The notes: generated by a model from the sequence alone, not told the origin. A stretch of DNA of 64,000 nt from an uncultured Roseateles sp. (GCF_913777145.1 NZ_CAJYPS010000031.1:62001-126000), one strand, 5' to 3'; counted from the stretch's first letter, positions 49,779-59,849 are shown. Translations and numbers: made by a program.

Positions 49779-50108
49779 TCAGGAAAACCGGGGTGGGCCG
49801 CGGCTGCGGGCCGTCAGTGGCGGCGCGACGCGGCTGGCGAGCTGGGCCGCCGCCACGCGGGCGTGGCCGGCCTGCAGCAGGTCCAGCCGGTGGGGCGACG
49901 CCTCCATGCCCACCGCGAGATGGGCATAGGCCAGGCACAGCGTGCACAGGTCGCCCGCATGCTCATCCGCCGCGTCGGCCTGCGCCTGCGCCTGCACCGA
50001 GCCGGTCGCGGCCAGGTGGCTCAGCTCATGCCAGACCGCCCCCTGCTGTGAGAACAGCAGGGCCAGGGGCAGCAGCAGTTGCAGCAGGTGCTTACGCATG
50101 GGCCGCAT
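49779..50108 (-). CDS. Small exported/membrane Cys-containing protein, DUF2946-like
   Basis: MRPMRKHLLQLLLPLALLFSQQGAVWHELSHLA...CTLCLAYAHLAVG; directly upstream of the TonB-dependent receptor, same strand. Confidence 0.6.
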   Translation of the reverse strand: MRPMRKHLLQLLLPLALLFSQQGAVWHELSHLAATGSVQAQAQADAADEHAGDLCTLCLAYAHLAVGMEASPHRLDLLQAGHARVAAAQLASRVAPPLTARSRGPPRFS

Positions 50109-50516
50109 TATTCGAAGCGTGCCAGGAGCGAGGCTTGCAGCAGGGAGTCAGCTGTGTGAAGCCAAGGTTAAGTCGCCCATCCCGCGGGTGCCATGAGACA
50201 GCCGCTGACCGGCCCGCACCACCCGTGCCTGTCGACCTGGCCGTCACAGGGTCGTCGGCCTGCCGGCGCCTGGTCACTCGGCACGTCGGGCCGCCGGGGC
50301 TCAGGCGCGCCCCCTCCTCATCGGCCACGACGGGACCGGTATCCTGCTGGATGCGGGCCAGGCCGCTTATCCATGCCCGGCGCATGAAGCACCCGGACCC
50401 CAGCCGGTGGAGCCCCTTCCAGCGGGTGCGTGGGACCGTCCTCCGCGGCGGTTGCCCGGGCTGCTGTGCCCAGGGGCGGCGTCGGCGAGTCTGTTGGGCT
50501 GGCTGCCGTCGTCGCA

Positions 50517-51257
50517 TCACCACGGCTGGGTGGTCGGTCCAACGGTGAACTCGCTTACTGTGGTGTCAGCGGGCTGCTCGATGGCAAAGGCCACCACCGC
50601 GGCGATCCGCTCCGGCGAGATGCCATGGGCCTTGTACAAGGCGGCCATGCCCGCCGCCGTGCCCTCGTCACTGATGGCGTTCAGCAGTTCGGTATTGATG
50701 GCCGCGGGGTAGATGGTGGACGTGCGGATGTTGGTGCCCTCCATCGCGGACTCGATGCGCAGCACTTCCATGAATTCACGCACGAACCATTTGGTGCCGC
50801 CGTAGACCGCGCTGTTGGGGTAGGCCTTCAGGCCCGCCACCGACGAGGTGGCGATGACCTGCCCCGACTTCTGCGCCGTGAAGGTGGGCAGCACGGCGGC
50901 GACGCCGTTCAGCACGCCCTTGATGTTGATGTCTACCATCTCATGCCAGTCATCGGTCTTCAGCGCCGACAGCGGTGCGCTGGGCATCACGCCGGCGTTC
51001 AGGAAGATCACATCCACCTGGCCGAAGCTGTCTCTGGCAAGCTTCACGAGGGCGTCGTTGTCCGCTTGCCGCGTGACATCGAGCGCCTGGTAGACGGCCT
51101 CGCCGCCGGCCGAACGGATTTCGTCGACCAGGGTCTTCAGCCGGTCCTCACGACGGGCACCCAGCACAACCCGCGCGCCCCGGGATGCCAGCAGCTTCGC
51201 ACTGGCCTCGCCGATGCCTGAGGATGCGCCTGTGATGATGATGACTTTGCCTTGCAC
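50517..51257 (-). CDS. SDR family NAD(P)-dependent oxidoreductase
   Basis: IIITGASSGIGEASAKLLASRGARVVLGARRED; YGGTKWFV catalytic motif. Confidence 0.94.
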   Translation of the reverse strand: MQGKVIIITGASSGIGEASAKLLASRGARVVLGARREDRLKTLVDEIRSAGGEAVYQALDVTRQADNDALVKLARDSFGQVDVIFLNAGVMPSAPLSALKTDDWHEMVDINIKGVLNGVAAVLPTFTAQKSGQVIATSSVAGLKAYPNSAVYGGTKWFVREFMEVLRIESAMEGTNIRTSTIYPAAINTELLNAISDEGTAAGMAALYKAHGISPERIAAVVAFAIEQPADTTVSEFTVGPTTQPW

Positions 51258-51512
51258 GGTTCTTTTCTCCTGGTGTCAGCCCATGGATCAGGGCCGTCCT
51301 TCAGCGTAGGGACGGGCCTGGGTGAGGACTAGTCCACGCAAGCTGCATGCGCTTATCGACGCCCTTCATGAATCTTCTGTGCATCGCCCATGCGATGCGC
51401 CCAAGGCCCGGGCGGACCGACGTCGCGGTGGACCTGCGGCGAGCCGGCGCCGCGGGCGCCGGACGCTGCGTTCAAAGACATGGGTGAGCTCGGAGCATTC
51501 GGGGCTGCGCAG

Positions 51513-51531
51513 TCATGAATGCGATTCATGA
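51513..51531. promoter_or_regulatory. Perfect 8-bp inverted repeat TCATGAAT-GCG-ATTCATGA (candidate regulator operator)
   Basis: Direct reading; lies in divergent SDR/iorA-like promoter region. Confidence 0.55.
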
Positions 51532-51612
51532 GTGCATGCGCGGCAGGGCGCCTAGTCATTCGAGCGCTTGCCACTTACCGTCGCCAGCCCTGACCGCCCA
51601 CGTCTTTCAACC

Positions 51613-52083
51613 ATGACGACCCTCAAGATCAACGATCAACAGCGCAGCACCAGCGCACCCCAGGAGACCCCCTTGCTCTGGGTTCTGCGCGACGAGCTGT
51701 CGTTGACCGGCACCAAGTTCGGCTGTGGCATGGCGCTGTGTGGCGCATGCACCGTTCATCTCGACGGCCAGGCCGTGCGCGCCTGCCTTACGCCCATCGG
51801 TTCGGTGGCCGAGCAGTCCGTCCACACGATCGAGCACATGCAGAACGACAAGGTGGGGCGCGTGGTGCAGCAGGCCTGGGTGGACCTGAACGTGGCTCAG
51901 TGCGGCTATTGCCAGGCGGGGCAGATCATGAGTGCCGTGACCCTGCTCAAGGCAACGCCCAAGCCTAGCGGGCGGCAGATCGACGATGGCATGAGCGGCA
52001 ATCTGTGCCGTTGCGGGACCTATCCGCGCATCCGTGCGGCCATTCAACTGGCCTCGCGCCGCCTCGCCGGAGACAAGGCATGA
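51613..52083 (+). CDS. (2Fe-2S)-binding subunit of molybdenum hydroxylase (IorA-like)
   Basis: [48 protein letters not shown]. Confidence 0.92.
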   Translation: MTTLKINDQQRSTSAPQETPLLWVLRDELSLTGTKFGCGMALCGACTVHLDGQAVRACLTPIGSVAEQSVHTIEHMQNDKVGRVVQQAWVDLNVAQCGYCQAGQIMSAVTLLKATPKPSGRQIDDGMSGNLCRCGTYPRIRAAIQLASRRLAGDKA

Positions 52084-54371
52084 GCGCCGCCGACTCCCTG
52101 ATGCCGCGCCGCAGCTTCCTGCAGGTCGCTACCGCCCCCTTTGCGCTCGCGATCGGCTTGGACGCCGCAGCCCAGGCGGCCGGCCCGCAGAAGTACGGCG
52201 CCGATTCCATGCCGGGGGGCACCGTGGACAGCCCGCTGGTCTTTGTATCGATAGGCGCCGACGGCGTCGTCACCATCGTGGCTCACCGTGCCGAGATGGG
52301 AACGGGTGTGCGCACCAGCTTGCCCATGGTGGTGGCGGATGAGATGGAGGCGAGTTGGGAGCGGGTCCGGGTGGTGCAGGCGCCGGCAGATGAGTCCCGC
52401 TACGGCAACCAGAACGTCGATGGTTCGCGCAGCGTCCGCCACTTCTTTGCGCCCATGCGTCGGGTCGGTGCAGCCGCACGCCAGATGCTGGAGGCCGCCG
52501 CGGCCAGGCGCTGGGCCGTACCGACCGCCGAGGTCAAGGCCGTGCAGCATGAGGTGCTGCATCTACCCAGCGGGCGACGTTTCGGCTTTGGTGAGCTTGC
52601 TGCCGAAGCTGGCATGCAGTCCGTGCCGACGCACGAGCAATTGCAGCTGAAGAAGCCGGTGCAATGGCGCTATATCGGCAAGGGCCGGACAGCAGGCATA
52701 GATCAGGCCGCCATCTCGCGGGGGCAGGCCCTTTTTGGCATGGACGCCCTGCTGCCTGGCATGGTGTTCGCCGTCGTGGCGCGCCCACCGGTGGTGGGTG
52801 GCAAGCTCCAGCAGGCCGACACCGCGGCCGCGCTGAAGGTTCCGGGCGTCATCCGCATACTGGAGATACCGGCGTTCACGGGGGCGCCGGCATTCCAACC
52901 CCTGGGCGGGATCGCGGTGGTGGCCTGCAATACCTGGGCGGCCATGCAGGGGCGCGCGGCGCTGAATCCGCAGTGGGACGATGGCCCCAACGCCGGCTAC
53001 GACTCGGCGTCCTTTCGTCGCGAACAGGAGCGGGTGGTCAAGTCGCCGGGCACCGTTTACCGCGACAGCGGCAACGCGTTCCAGGTGATGCTCGAGGCGT
53101 CGGCCGGCAGCCGCGTATCGGCCGAGTATTTCGTGCCGCATCTGGCGCACGCCACCATGGAGCCGCCCGTCGCCACGGCAGTGGTGACCGACCAAGGCTG
53201 CGAAGTCTGGACCTCGGTACAGAACCCCCAGGCCGCGCGGGATGGCGTGGCCTCGGCTCTTCAGCTCACGCCGACCCAGGTCAAGGTCAATGTGCTGCTG
53301 CTGGGGGGGGGCTTCGGACGCAAGTCCAAGCCCGACTACGTCACCGAGGCAGCCATCGTCGCGAATGCCATGCGGGGCACGCCGGTGAAGCTGGTGTGGA
53401 GCCGGGAGGACGATATCCGTCATGGGTACTACCACGCGGTTTCTTTGGACCATCTGGAGGCCGCGCTCAACCCGGACGGCCTGCCGCAAGCCTGGTTGCA
53501 CCGAACGGCAGCGCCCACCATCACCTCCCTGTTTGCTCCGGGGGCCCAGGCGGCCGCACCGTTTGAGACGGGCATGTCCGCAACGAACATGCTGTTTGCC
53601 GTGCCCCATGTCCGAGTCGAGCGCGCCGAGGTTGCGGCCCAGGCCCGGATCGGATGGTTCCGATCGGTGGCCAACATCCCGCACGTCTTCGCGACGCAGA
53701 GCTTTGTCAGTGAACTGGCCCATCGGGCCGGGCAGGATCCTCTGAAATACGCGTTGGCCCTGCTTGGGCCCGACCGCCGGATCGACCCGACGGCCGTGTC
53801 TGATGTCTTCAACTACAGCGAGTCGCCGGTTGACTACCCGATCGACACGGGCCGCATGCGTGCCGTCATCGAGACGGCGGCGCGCGGCGCGCGCTGGGGG
53901 CGCAAGCTGCCCAAGGGTCATGGCCTGGGTCTGGCCTTTGCGTACAGCTTTGTGACCTACGCCGCCACCGTCGTGGAGGTGGCGGTGAGTGCGCAGGGTG
54001 AACTCGGCATCGTGGCCGTGGACATGGTGCTGGACTGCGGCCTGCAGGTCAATCCGGAGCGCATTCGCGCCCAGATGGAAGGCGGCGCCATCATGGGGCT
54101 GTCGCTGGCGATGACCGGCGAGATCACCTTCCGGAACGGGCGGGTCCAGCAGAGCAACTATCACGACTACGAGGTGCTGCGGCATGCACAGGCGCCGCGC
54201 GTTATCCGCACCCATCTGGTCGGGGGAGACCCCAGTCTGCCACCAGGCGGTGTCGGTGAACCCCCGGTGCCGCCGGTTGCGCCGGCATTGGCGAACGCGA
54301 TCTTCGCGGCGACGGGCAAGCGCATCCGCTCGCTGCCGGTGAGCGATCAGCTCCTCAACCTCAAGGCCTGA
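52080..54371 (+). CDS. Molybdopterin-binding aldehyde/xanthine oxidase family subunit (IorB-like)
   Basis: Tat-like N-terminus [42 protein letters not shown] overlap with iorA-like gene. Confidence 0.92.
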   Translation: MSAADSLMPRRSFLQVATAPFALAIGLDAAAQAAGPQKYGADSMPGGTVDSPLVFVSIGADGVVTIVAHRAEMGTGVRTSLPMVVADEMEASWERVRVVQAPADESRYGNQNVDGSRSVRHFFAPMRRVGAAARQMLEAAAARRWAVPTAEVKAVQHEVLHLPSGRRFGFGELAAEAGMQSVPTHEQLQLKKPVQWRYIGKGRTAGIDQAAISRGQALFGMDALLPGMVFAVVARPPVVGGKLQQADTAAALKVPGVIRILEIPAFTGAPAFQPLGGIAVVACNTWAAMQGRAALNPQWDDGPNAGYDSASFRREQERVVKSPGTVYRDSGNAFQVMLEASAGSRVSAEYFVPHLAHATMEPPVATAVVTDQGCEVWTSVQNPQAARDGVASALQLTPTQVKVNVLLLGGGFGRKSKPDYVTEAAIVANAMRGTPVKLVWSREDDIRHGYYHAVSLDHLEAALNPDGLPQAWLHRTAAPTITSLFAPGAQAAAPFETGMSATNMLFAVPHVRVERAEVAAQARIGWFRSVANIPHVFATQSFVSELAHRAGQDPLKYALALLGPDRRIDPTAVSDVFNYSESPVDYPIDTGRMRAVIETAARGARWGRKLPKGHGLGLAFAYSFVTYAATVVEVAVSAQGELGIVAVDMVLDCGLQVNPERIRAQMEGGAIMGLSLAMTGEITFRNGRVQQSNYHDYEVLRHAQAPRVIRTHLVGGDPSLPPGGVGEPPVPPVAPALANAIFAATGKRIRSLPVSDQLLNLKA

Positions 54372-54545
54372 GTAGGCCGCTCCCGCCGATCTGCGGTCGG
54401 TCGGCCCTGCCCGGAGTGACGAGCGATGAATGGGTCTCGCGAGATCCGTCGAGTCGGCATCCCGGGCGTCGGTGTTGGGCACGCCACGGACGCCCGGACC
54501 GCCTGGCAGCATCAACGCGCCGGGTGTCGACGCTGGCGCTGCGCG

Positions 54546-55475
54546 TTAGAGCCGCCGGGCTGGCATCGATGCGAGGCGCTCCAGGTCCTTGTAGGTCGTG
54601 CAGGCCCCACCGCAGACGATGACCAGCACATGGGCCGCGTTCTGGAGGAGGGGCAGCTGACGCGCCTGCAGCGCGGCGATGGCCGCACCACAGGCCGGCT
54701 CGACGATCAGGCGGTGTTCCCGTTCCATGTCGAAGCAGGCCTGCAAGGCGGCGGCGTCGGTGACCGTGGTGGACACCACCGGGTGCCGCTGCGTCCAGGC
54801 GAACGCCTGCTCGCTCACGCAGCGCGCGCCCAGGGAGGTCGCGACACTGGTGATGGCGTCGAGCGTGACCAGGTGGTTCGCGGCGATGGCCGCGCGCAGG
54901 GAGTCCGCACCGACGGTCTCCACCGCAACCAGGGGCACGTTTGCCCATCCCACGGCGTGCATGCCCTGCAGCACGCCACACATCAGGCCGCCGCCGCCCA
55001 CCGCAAGAACGACGGCATCCGGGCGCGGCCCCTGCTGTGCTGCCTCGTGCACCAGCGATGCGTGGCCCTCCCATAGCAGCGGGTCGTCGAAGGGGTGGAT
55101 GAAGGCATCGCTGGGCTGACGGAGCGACTGGAGATGTTGGTTCGCCTCCATCCAACTCTTGCCGTGCACGATGACTTCAGCGCCCTGTCTGCGCAGCAAT
55201 TGCCTGGGCCACTCCGCGGTGGTTTCAGGCACCACCACAAGCACGGGCAATCCCAGCCGCCGTCCGGCATAGGCCGCCGCCAGTCCCGCGTTGCCGCCCG
55301 AGGACGACAGCAGGCGTCGGGCACCGCGTCGGGCATACACCTCGCAGGCGTGACCAACGCCGCGCAGCTTGAATGAACCGCTCGGCTGCAAAGCCTCCAA
55401 CTTCAGCCAGACCTGCTGTGTCGGCGTGCTGAAGGCGTCGGACGGGACCAGCGGTGTTTGAATGTGGAGGGACAT
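54546..55475 (-). CDS. PLP-dependent lyase (serine/threonine dehydratase-like)
   Basis: WLKLEALQPSGSFKLRGVGHA, SSSGGNAGLAAAYAGRRLGL, VGGGGLMCGVLQGM. Confidence 0.9.
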   Translation of the reverse strand: MSLHIQTPLVPSDAFSTPTQQVWLKLEALQPSGSFKLRGVGHACEVYARRGARRLLSSSGGNAGLAAAYAGRRLGLPVLVVVPETTAEWPRQLLRRQGAEVIVHGKSWMEANQHLQSLRQPSDAFIHPFDDPLLWEGHASLVHEAAQQGPRPDAVVLAVGGGGLMCGVLQGMHAVGWANVPLVAVETVGADSLRAAIAANHLVTLDAITSVATSLGARCVSEQAFAWTQRHPVVSTTVTDAAALQACFDMEREHRLIVEPACGAAIAALQARQLPLLQNAAHVLVIVCGGACTTYKDLERLASMPARRL

Positions 55476-55511
55476 CGGAAGAATCTGGCTGCTTGGAGAA
55501 GGGCGCCAGCT

Positions 55512-56405
55512 TCAGGCGGTGTGGAGTCGGATCGCCTCGATCACCACCTGCAATGCCCGTGCGCTGGCTCGCCGGCTGGGATAGTAGGCGTGGAAGCCGG
55601 GAAAGGCGGGGCACCAGTCCGGCATGACCGACTGCAGGCCGGAGGCCGCCAAATCCTCCGCCACCAGCTCCATGGGCACAAAGGCCAGGCCGGCGCCGCC
55701 ACGCGCCGCGGCGATCATCTGGTAGACCCCGTTGAAGATGGCGCGTCCGCGCACGCGCGCCTGCACGGCCTTGTCGCCTCGCTGGAGTTCCCAGGCATAG
55801 AGGCCGCCGCTCGATGTGAGGCGCAGGCAAATGCAGTCATGGGCGAGCAGGTCCTGCGGCGTGGACGGCCGTCCGCGAGACGCGAAGTAGTCCGGGTGCC
55901 CCACGATGGCCATTTGCACGTCCGGGCTGATGCGCACGGCGACCATGTCCTGGTCGACCTGGTCCCCGTGGCGCACGCCGATGTCGTAGCGATCCGCGAC
56001 GATGTCGGACAGACCATAGTCCACGTTCAGCTCGATGCTCAGACCCGGGTGCGCCGCCAGCAAGGGCTGCAGCCTGGGCCAGAGGTAGCGGTCGACGGTG
56101 TGGTCCGTCGCCGTGATGCGGATGCTCCCGGCCACCTGGTCTTTCAGCGAACGCACCTCGCGCAACTCCGCCTCAATCTCGGCAAAGCGTGGCGTGATGG
56201 TCCGCAGCAGGCGCTCGCCAGCTTCGGTCGGTGCCACGCTGCGCGTGGTCCGCGTGAGCAGTCGGACGCCGATGCGGGCCTCCAAGGCGCGCATCGCGTG
56301 GCTGAGCGCTGATTGCGAGATGCCCAGTTGGGCCGCAGCGCGGGTGAAGCTGCGCTCACGGGCCACCGCGATCAGGTAGAGAAGGTCCTGAAAGCCGTCT
56401 CTCAT
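55512..56405 (-). CDS. LysR family transcriptional regulator (paralog 1)
   Basis: FTRAAAQLGISQSALSHAMRALEARIGVRLLTRTTRSVAPTEAGERLL. Confidence 0.94.
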   Translation of the reverse strand: MRDGFQDLLYLIAVARERSFTRAAAQLGISQSALSHAMRALEARIGVRLLTRTTRSVAPTEAGERLLRTITPRFAEIEAELREVRSLKDQVAGSIRITATDHTVDRYLWPRLQPLLAAHPGLSIELNVDYGLSDIVADRYDIGVRHGDQVDQDMVAVRISPDVQMAIVGHPDYFASRGRPSTPQDLLAHDCICLRLTSSGGLYAWELQRGDKAVQARVRGRAIFNGVYQMIAAARGGAGLAFVPMELVAEDLAASGLQSVMPDWCPAFPGFHAYYPSRRASARALQVVIEAIRLHTA

Positions 56406-56418
56406 GGGGCCGGGCGGG

Positions 56419-57615
56419 TCAGGCGGGGTGGGCTTGAAGGCGTCGACGCGAGGCCGCCGTGGCGCTTGCGGCCAGCATCAGCGCTGAGCCCCCGAGGAAG
56501 GTGGCCTCGACCGACCAATGGTCGAGCAGCGTGCCCCCCAGCCCGGCGCCGGTCATGATCGCGAGCTGGATGGCGCCCACCATCAGTCCACCGCCGGCCT
56601 CCGGCTCGTCACGGACCTCCTGTGCCAGCCAGTTGAACCAGGCGACCGGCAGGGCCGCGTTGAGCGCGCCCCAGACGCCCAGGCCCGCGGCTGTCAGCCA
56701 GACCATGGGCGCGAACTCGATCAAGACCGCGGTGACGATGGCCAGCAGCAGCGGGCACAGCCAGAGCAGCTGGAACAGGCGCCGAGAGAGCAAGGCCGTG
56801 GCACCGGAGGTGCCAACGAAGCCTGCAGCCCCCAGGGCCAGCAGCAGCAGCGACAACTGGGTGACCGAGGCATGGGTGCGTGTCTCAAGGAAGGGACGGA
56901 AGTAGGTGAAGGCGGCGAACGCGCCGGCAAAGCTCAACATCGACGCGATCACCGCGGTGCGCACATGCGGACGCTTCAGCAAGCCCAGCACGCGAGCGGC
57001 TGGAATGGCTCGCTGCGGCGGCATTCCCGGCAGCGCCAGGGTCTGCCAGATCAGCGTCAGCAGGCCGGCCGGCACCAGCAGCCAGAACACGCCGCGCCAG
57101 CCCATCACCTGGCCCAGGTAGCTGCCCACGGGCGCTGCCAGGGCGGTTGCCGCTGCATTGCCCATGTACATCACACCGAGCGCCCGGGAGACGTGGCCGG
57201 CAGGAACCAGCTGCATGACGGTGGCGGTGGCGAGCGACCAGAAACCGCCGATCGTGATGCCCAGCAGCGCGCGCGCCACCATCAGTACGCCGAAGTTGGG
57301 TGCCTCGGCCATCAGCGCAAGCGAGGCGAGCATCACGGCCGTCAGCGCGATGAGCACATGGCGGCGGTCAAAGCGGCTGGCGACGCCGGCAATCAGAAAG
57401 CTGGTCGCCACGGCGAACAAGCCGGAGATGGCAATGGCCTGGCCGGCCATGCCCTCCGTCGCATGCAGGTCCGATGCAATGGGCGTGAGCAGACTCACGG
57501 GCATGAACTCCGACGCGATCAGCATCGCGACGCACAGTGTCATGGAGCCCACGGCACTCCAGGCCTTGGATGTAGGGGATGGCAGAGGATGGGGCGGTGG
57601 CAAGTGTGGCGTCAT
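56419..57615 (-). CDS. MFS transporter (DHA1/sugar efflux-like)
   Basis: 12-TM protein; MTPHLPPPHPLPSPTSKAWSAVGSMTLCVAMLIASEFMPVSLLTPIASDL. Confidence 0.9.
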   Translation of the reverse strand: MTPHLPPPHPLPSPTSKAWSAVGSMTLCVAMLIASEFMPVSLLTPIASDLHATEGMAGQAIAISGLFAVATSFLIAGVASRFDRRHVLIALTAVMLASLALMAEAPNFGVLMVARALLGITIGGFWSLATATVMQLVPAGHVSRALGVMYMGNAAATALAAPVGSYLGQVMGWRGVFWLLVPAGLLTLIWQTLALPGMPPQRAIPAARVLGLLKRPHVRTAVIASMLSFAGAFAAFTYFRPFLETRTHASVTQLSLLLLALGAAGFVGTSGATALLSRRLFQLLWLCPLLLAIVTAVLIEFAPMVWLTAAGLGVWGALNAALPVAWFNWLAQEVRDEPEAGGGLMVGAIQLAIMTGAGLGGTLLDHWSVEATFLGGSALMLAASATAASRRRLQAHPA

Positions 57616-57972
57616 GGCGGGCACGAGTCGGCCAGGCCCGGCGGCGCATCGATGCCGCAGGCTGGATAAAGGTCGGAGGGGAGGTCCCGCGGCTGCGCGC
57701 AAGGGACCGGGCGACGCAGGGGATAGAGCAGCGCCGCGGTGGTGGATGGCACTGTAGGGAAGGCGACGCCATCGAACTAGGCCGTTCACGGCGCATGGTG
57801 CTATGAGCCTGTTTCATCAATCAGCGGCCAACCGGTGCATGCGCAGCGGGATTCATGAGCGGCACGGATAGGGTCATGCGAGTGCGGCCCTCTAGTGCCG
57901 GTGGTGAGGCCTGCCTAGAGTCCTGGCACCGGTTTTGCGCGAGCCCCTCGCGTCCCTGACTCCTGAGACCTC

Positions 57973-58476
57973 ATGACGCAGCGAAACGCCCCGTTGGCCG
58001 CGAACTCCGCGGTATTGGCCGCCGCCCTGGCCGGCGCAGCATCGGCCACCGCCGCTCCCAATGACACGTCAGCGCCGGGATTGACCGTCGCCCGTGCCGA
58101 GCAGAAGCCCGCCGTGGCGGGGGCACCTGGCAACTTCACAGGTGCGGTGTCCGTGCAGCTTCTGCTCCTGCCCGATCCCGCCGGCCATCCCTCCACCGCG
58201 GAGGTCCGCTTCGAGCCGGGCGCTCGGACAGTCTGGCATACCCATCCCGCGGGCCAGACCCTGATCGTCACCGCTGGCGTCGGGCGCGTTCAGCGCTGGG
58301 GTGGCCCCGTGGAGACGCTGGGCCTGGGCGATGCGGTGTGGATTCCTCCGGGCGTCAAGCACTGGCACGGCGCGGCGCCGGACAGCGCGATGACCCATAT
58401 CGCCGTCACGGAAACCTTGGACGGCAAGAACGTCGATTGGCTGGAGGCCGTGGCGCCGGACGATGGCCACCCATGA
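57973..58476 (+). CDS. Cupin domain-containing protein
   Basis: VRFEPGARTVWHTHPAGQTLIVTAGVGRVQRWGG...PPGVKHWHGAAPD. Confidence 0.9.
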   Translation: MTQRNAPLAANSAVLAAALAGAASATAAPNDTSAPGLTVARAEQKPAVAGAPGNFTGAVSVQLLLLPDPAGHPSTAEVRFEPGARTVWHTHPAGQTLIVTAGVGRVQRWGGPVETLGLGDAVWIPPGVKHWHGAAPDSAMTHIAVTETLDGKNVDWLEAVAPDDGHP

Positions 58477-58948
58477 ATGCGTTAGCTGCCCATGGCAGCC
58501 GCGGCGCAGGACCTTGCTGTGCTCGCTGCTGGCGGCGGCCGGCCTGCAACGCCGCGGCCGGGCCACGGCGGCGCCATCCACAAAAGATCGCCCCATGAGA
58601 CTTCAGTTGCGTGCGGGTGAACAGGTCTGGGACCTCCTGCTGGAGGACGGTCCGACCTCCCGCGATCTGCTTGCCTTGCTGCCGTTGACGCTGGATCTCG
58701 AGGACTACGCGGCCACCGAGAGGATCGCCTATCTGCCGCGCCAGCTGGACACGGCCGGGGCGCCGCGTGGCTACGCACCCGCCGCGGGGGACCTGGCCTA
58801 CTACGCGCCCTGGGACAACCTGGCGATCTTCCACAAGGGCTTCCGCCACTCGGCGGGCCTGGTGAGGTTGGGGCGCATCGAGCACGGCATCGAAGGCCTG
58901 GCCATGTGTGGCCGTATGGCGGCGCAGTTGCTGTTGGTCACGCCTTGA
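58463..58948 (+). CDS. Cyclophilin-like fold protein with possible Tat/Sec leader
   Basis: PRRRTLLCSLLAAAGL leader then MRLQLRAGEQVWDLLLEDGPTSRDLLALLPLTLDLEDYAATERIAYLP; ORF start overlaps cupin gene. Confidence 0.7.
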   Translation: MATHECVSCPWQPRRRTLLCSLLAAAGLQRRGRATAAPSTKDRPMRLQLRAGEQVWDLLLEDGPTSRDLLALLPLTLDLEDYAATERIAYLPRQLDTAGAPRGYAPAAGDLAYYAPWDNLAIFHKGFRHSAGLVRLGRIEHGIEGLAMCGRMAAQLLLVTP

Positions 58949-58955
58949 CGGCGCT

Positions 58956-59849
58956 TCAGCGTGGCATGCGGATCGCGTCGATCACCAGGCTCAGCGCGCG
59001 CGATGATTGCCGGCGGCTGGGATAGTAGGCATGGAGCCCCGGGAAGACCGGGCACCAGTCCGGCATCACGCTGACCAGCGTGCCCGCGTTCAGGTGCTCG
59101 ATGACCAGGTCTTCCGGCAGGAAGGCCAGGCCTGTGCCTGCCAGTGCTGCGTGGAGCATCTGGTAGGCGCCATTGAAGACGGCCTGGCCGGAGACCCGGG
59201 CCTGCACCTCCCGTGAGTCCTGCCTCAACTCCCACGCATACAGTCCGCCGCTGCTTGCCAGACGCAGGGCTATGCAGTTGTGCTGCAGCAGGTCCGATGG
59301 TTCCTGCGGCGCGCTGTGGGCGCTCAGGTAGGTGGGGCTGCCGACGATGTGCATCCGCATGTCCGGGGCCAGACGAACGGCAATCATGTCCCTGGCCACC
59401 TGGTCACCCCAGCGCACACCGATATCGAAGCGTTCGGCGACGATGTCGACCATGCGGTAGTCGGCACTCACCTCGACCTTGAGGTCAGGACAGGACTTCA
59501 GCAGCGGGGCCAGGCGGGGCCAGATCACGCTGTCGACGGCATGGTCGATGGCGGTGATGCGGACGGTGCCTGAGACCTTGTCGCCAAGATCGCTGACGGC
59601 CTGGACCTCGTCCTCAATTTCCTGCAGGCGCGGAGCCACGCTCGTCATCAGGCGCTCGCCGGCCTCGGTGGGCGACACGCTTCGCGTGGTGCGCGTCAGC
59701 AGGCGCACACCGAGTCGGGCTTCCAGTGCTTTGACCGTGTGGCTGAGTGCAGACTGCGAAACGCCCAGCTTGGCCGCGGCACGCGTAAAGCTTCGCTCTT
59801 GTGCCACGGCCAGAAATGCAAGCAGGTCGCCGATCGAATCACGAGACAT
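58956..59849 (-). CDS. LysR family transcriptional regulator (paralog 2)
   Basis: MSRDSIGDLLAFLAVAQERSFTRAAAKLGVSQSALSHTVKALEARLGVRLLTRTTRSVSPTEAGERL. Confidence 0.94.
   Translation of the reverse strand: MSRDSIGDLLAFLAVAQERSFTRAAAKLGVSQSALSHTVKALEARLGVRLLTRTTRSVSPTEAGERLMTSVAPRLQEIEDEVQAVSDLGDKVSGTVRITAIDHAVDSVIWPRLAPLLKSCPDLKVEVSADYRMVDIVAERFDIGVRWGDQVARDMIAVRLAPDMRMHIVGSPTYLSAHSAPQEPSDLLQHNCIALRLASSGGLYAWELRQDSREVQARVSGQAVFNGAYQMLHAALAGTGLAFLPEDLVIEHLNAGTLVSVMPDWCPVFPGLHAYYPSRRQSSRALSLVIDAIRMPR

Noticed and set aside
50092-50523. 143-aa minus-strand ORF in the receptor-SDR gap
   Set aside because: Arg/Gly/Pro-rich composition with no motif or RBS; probably non-coding
47765-50548. 927-aa plus-strand ORF opposite the TonB receptor
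   Set aside because: Antisense artefact; the receptor reading frame has clear plug and barrel motifs
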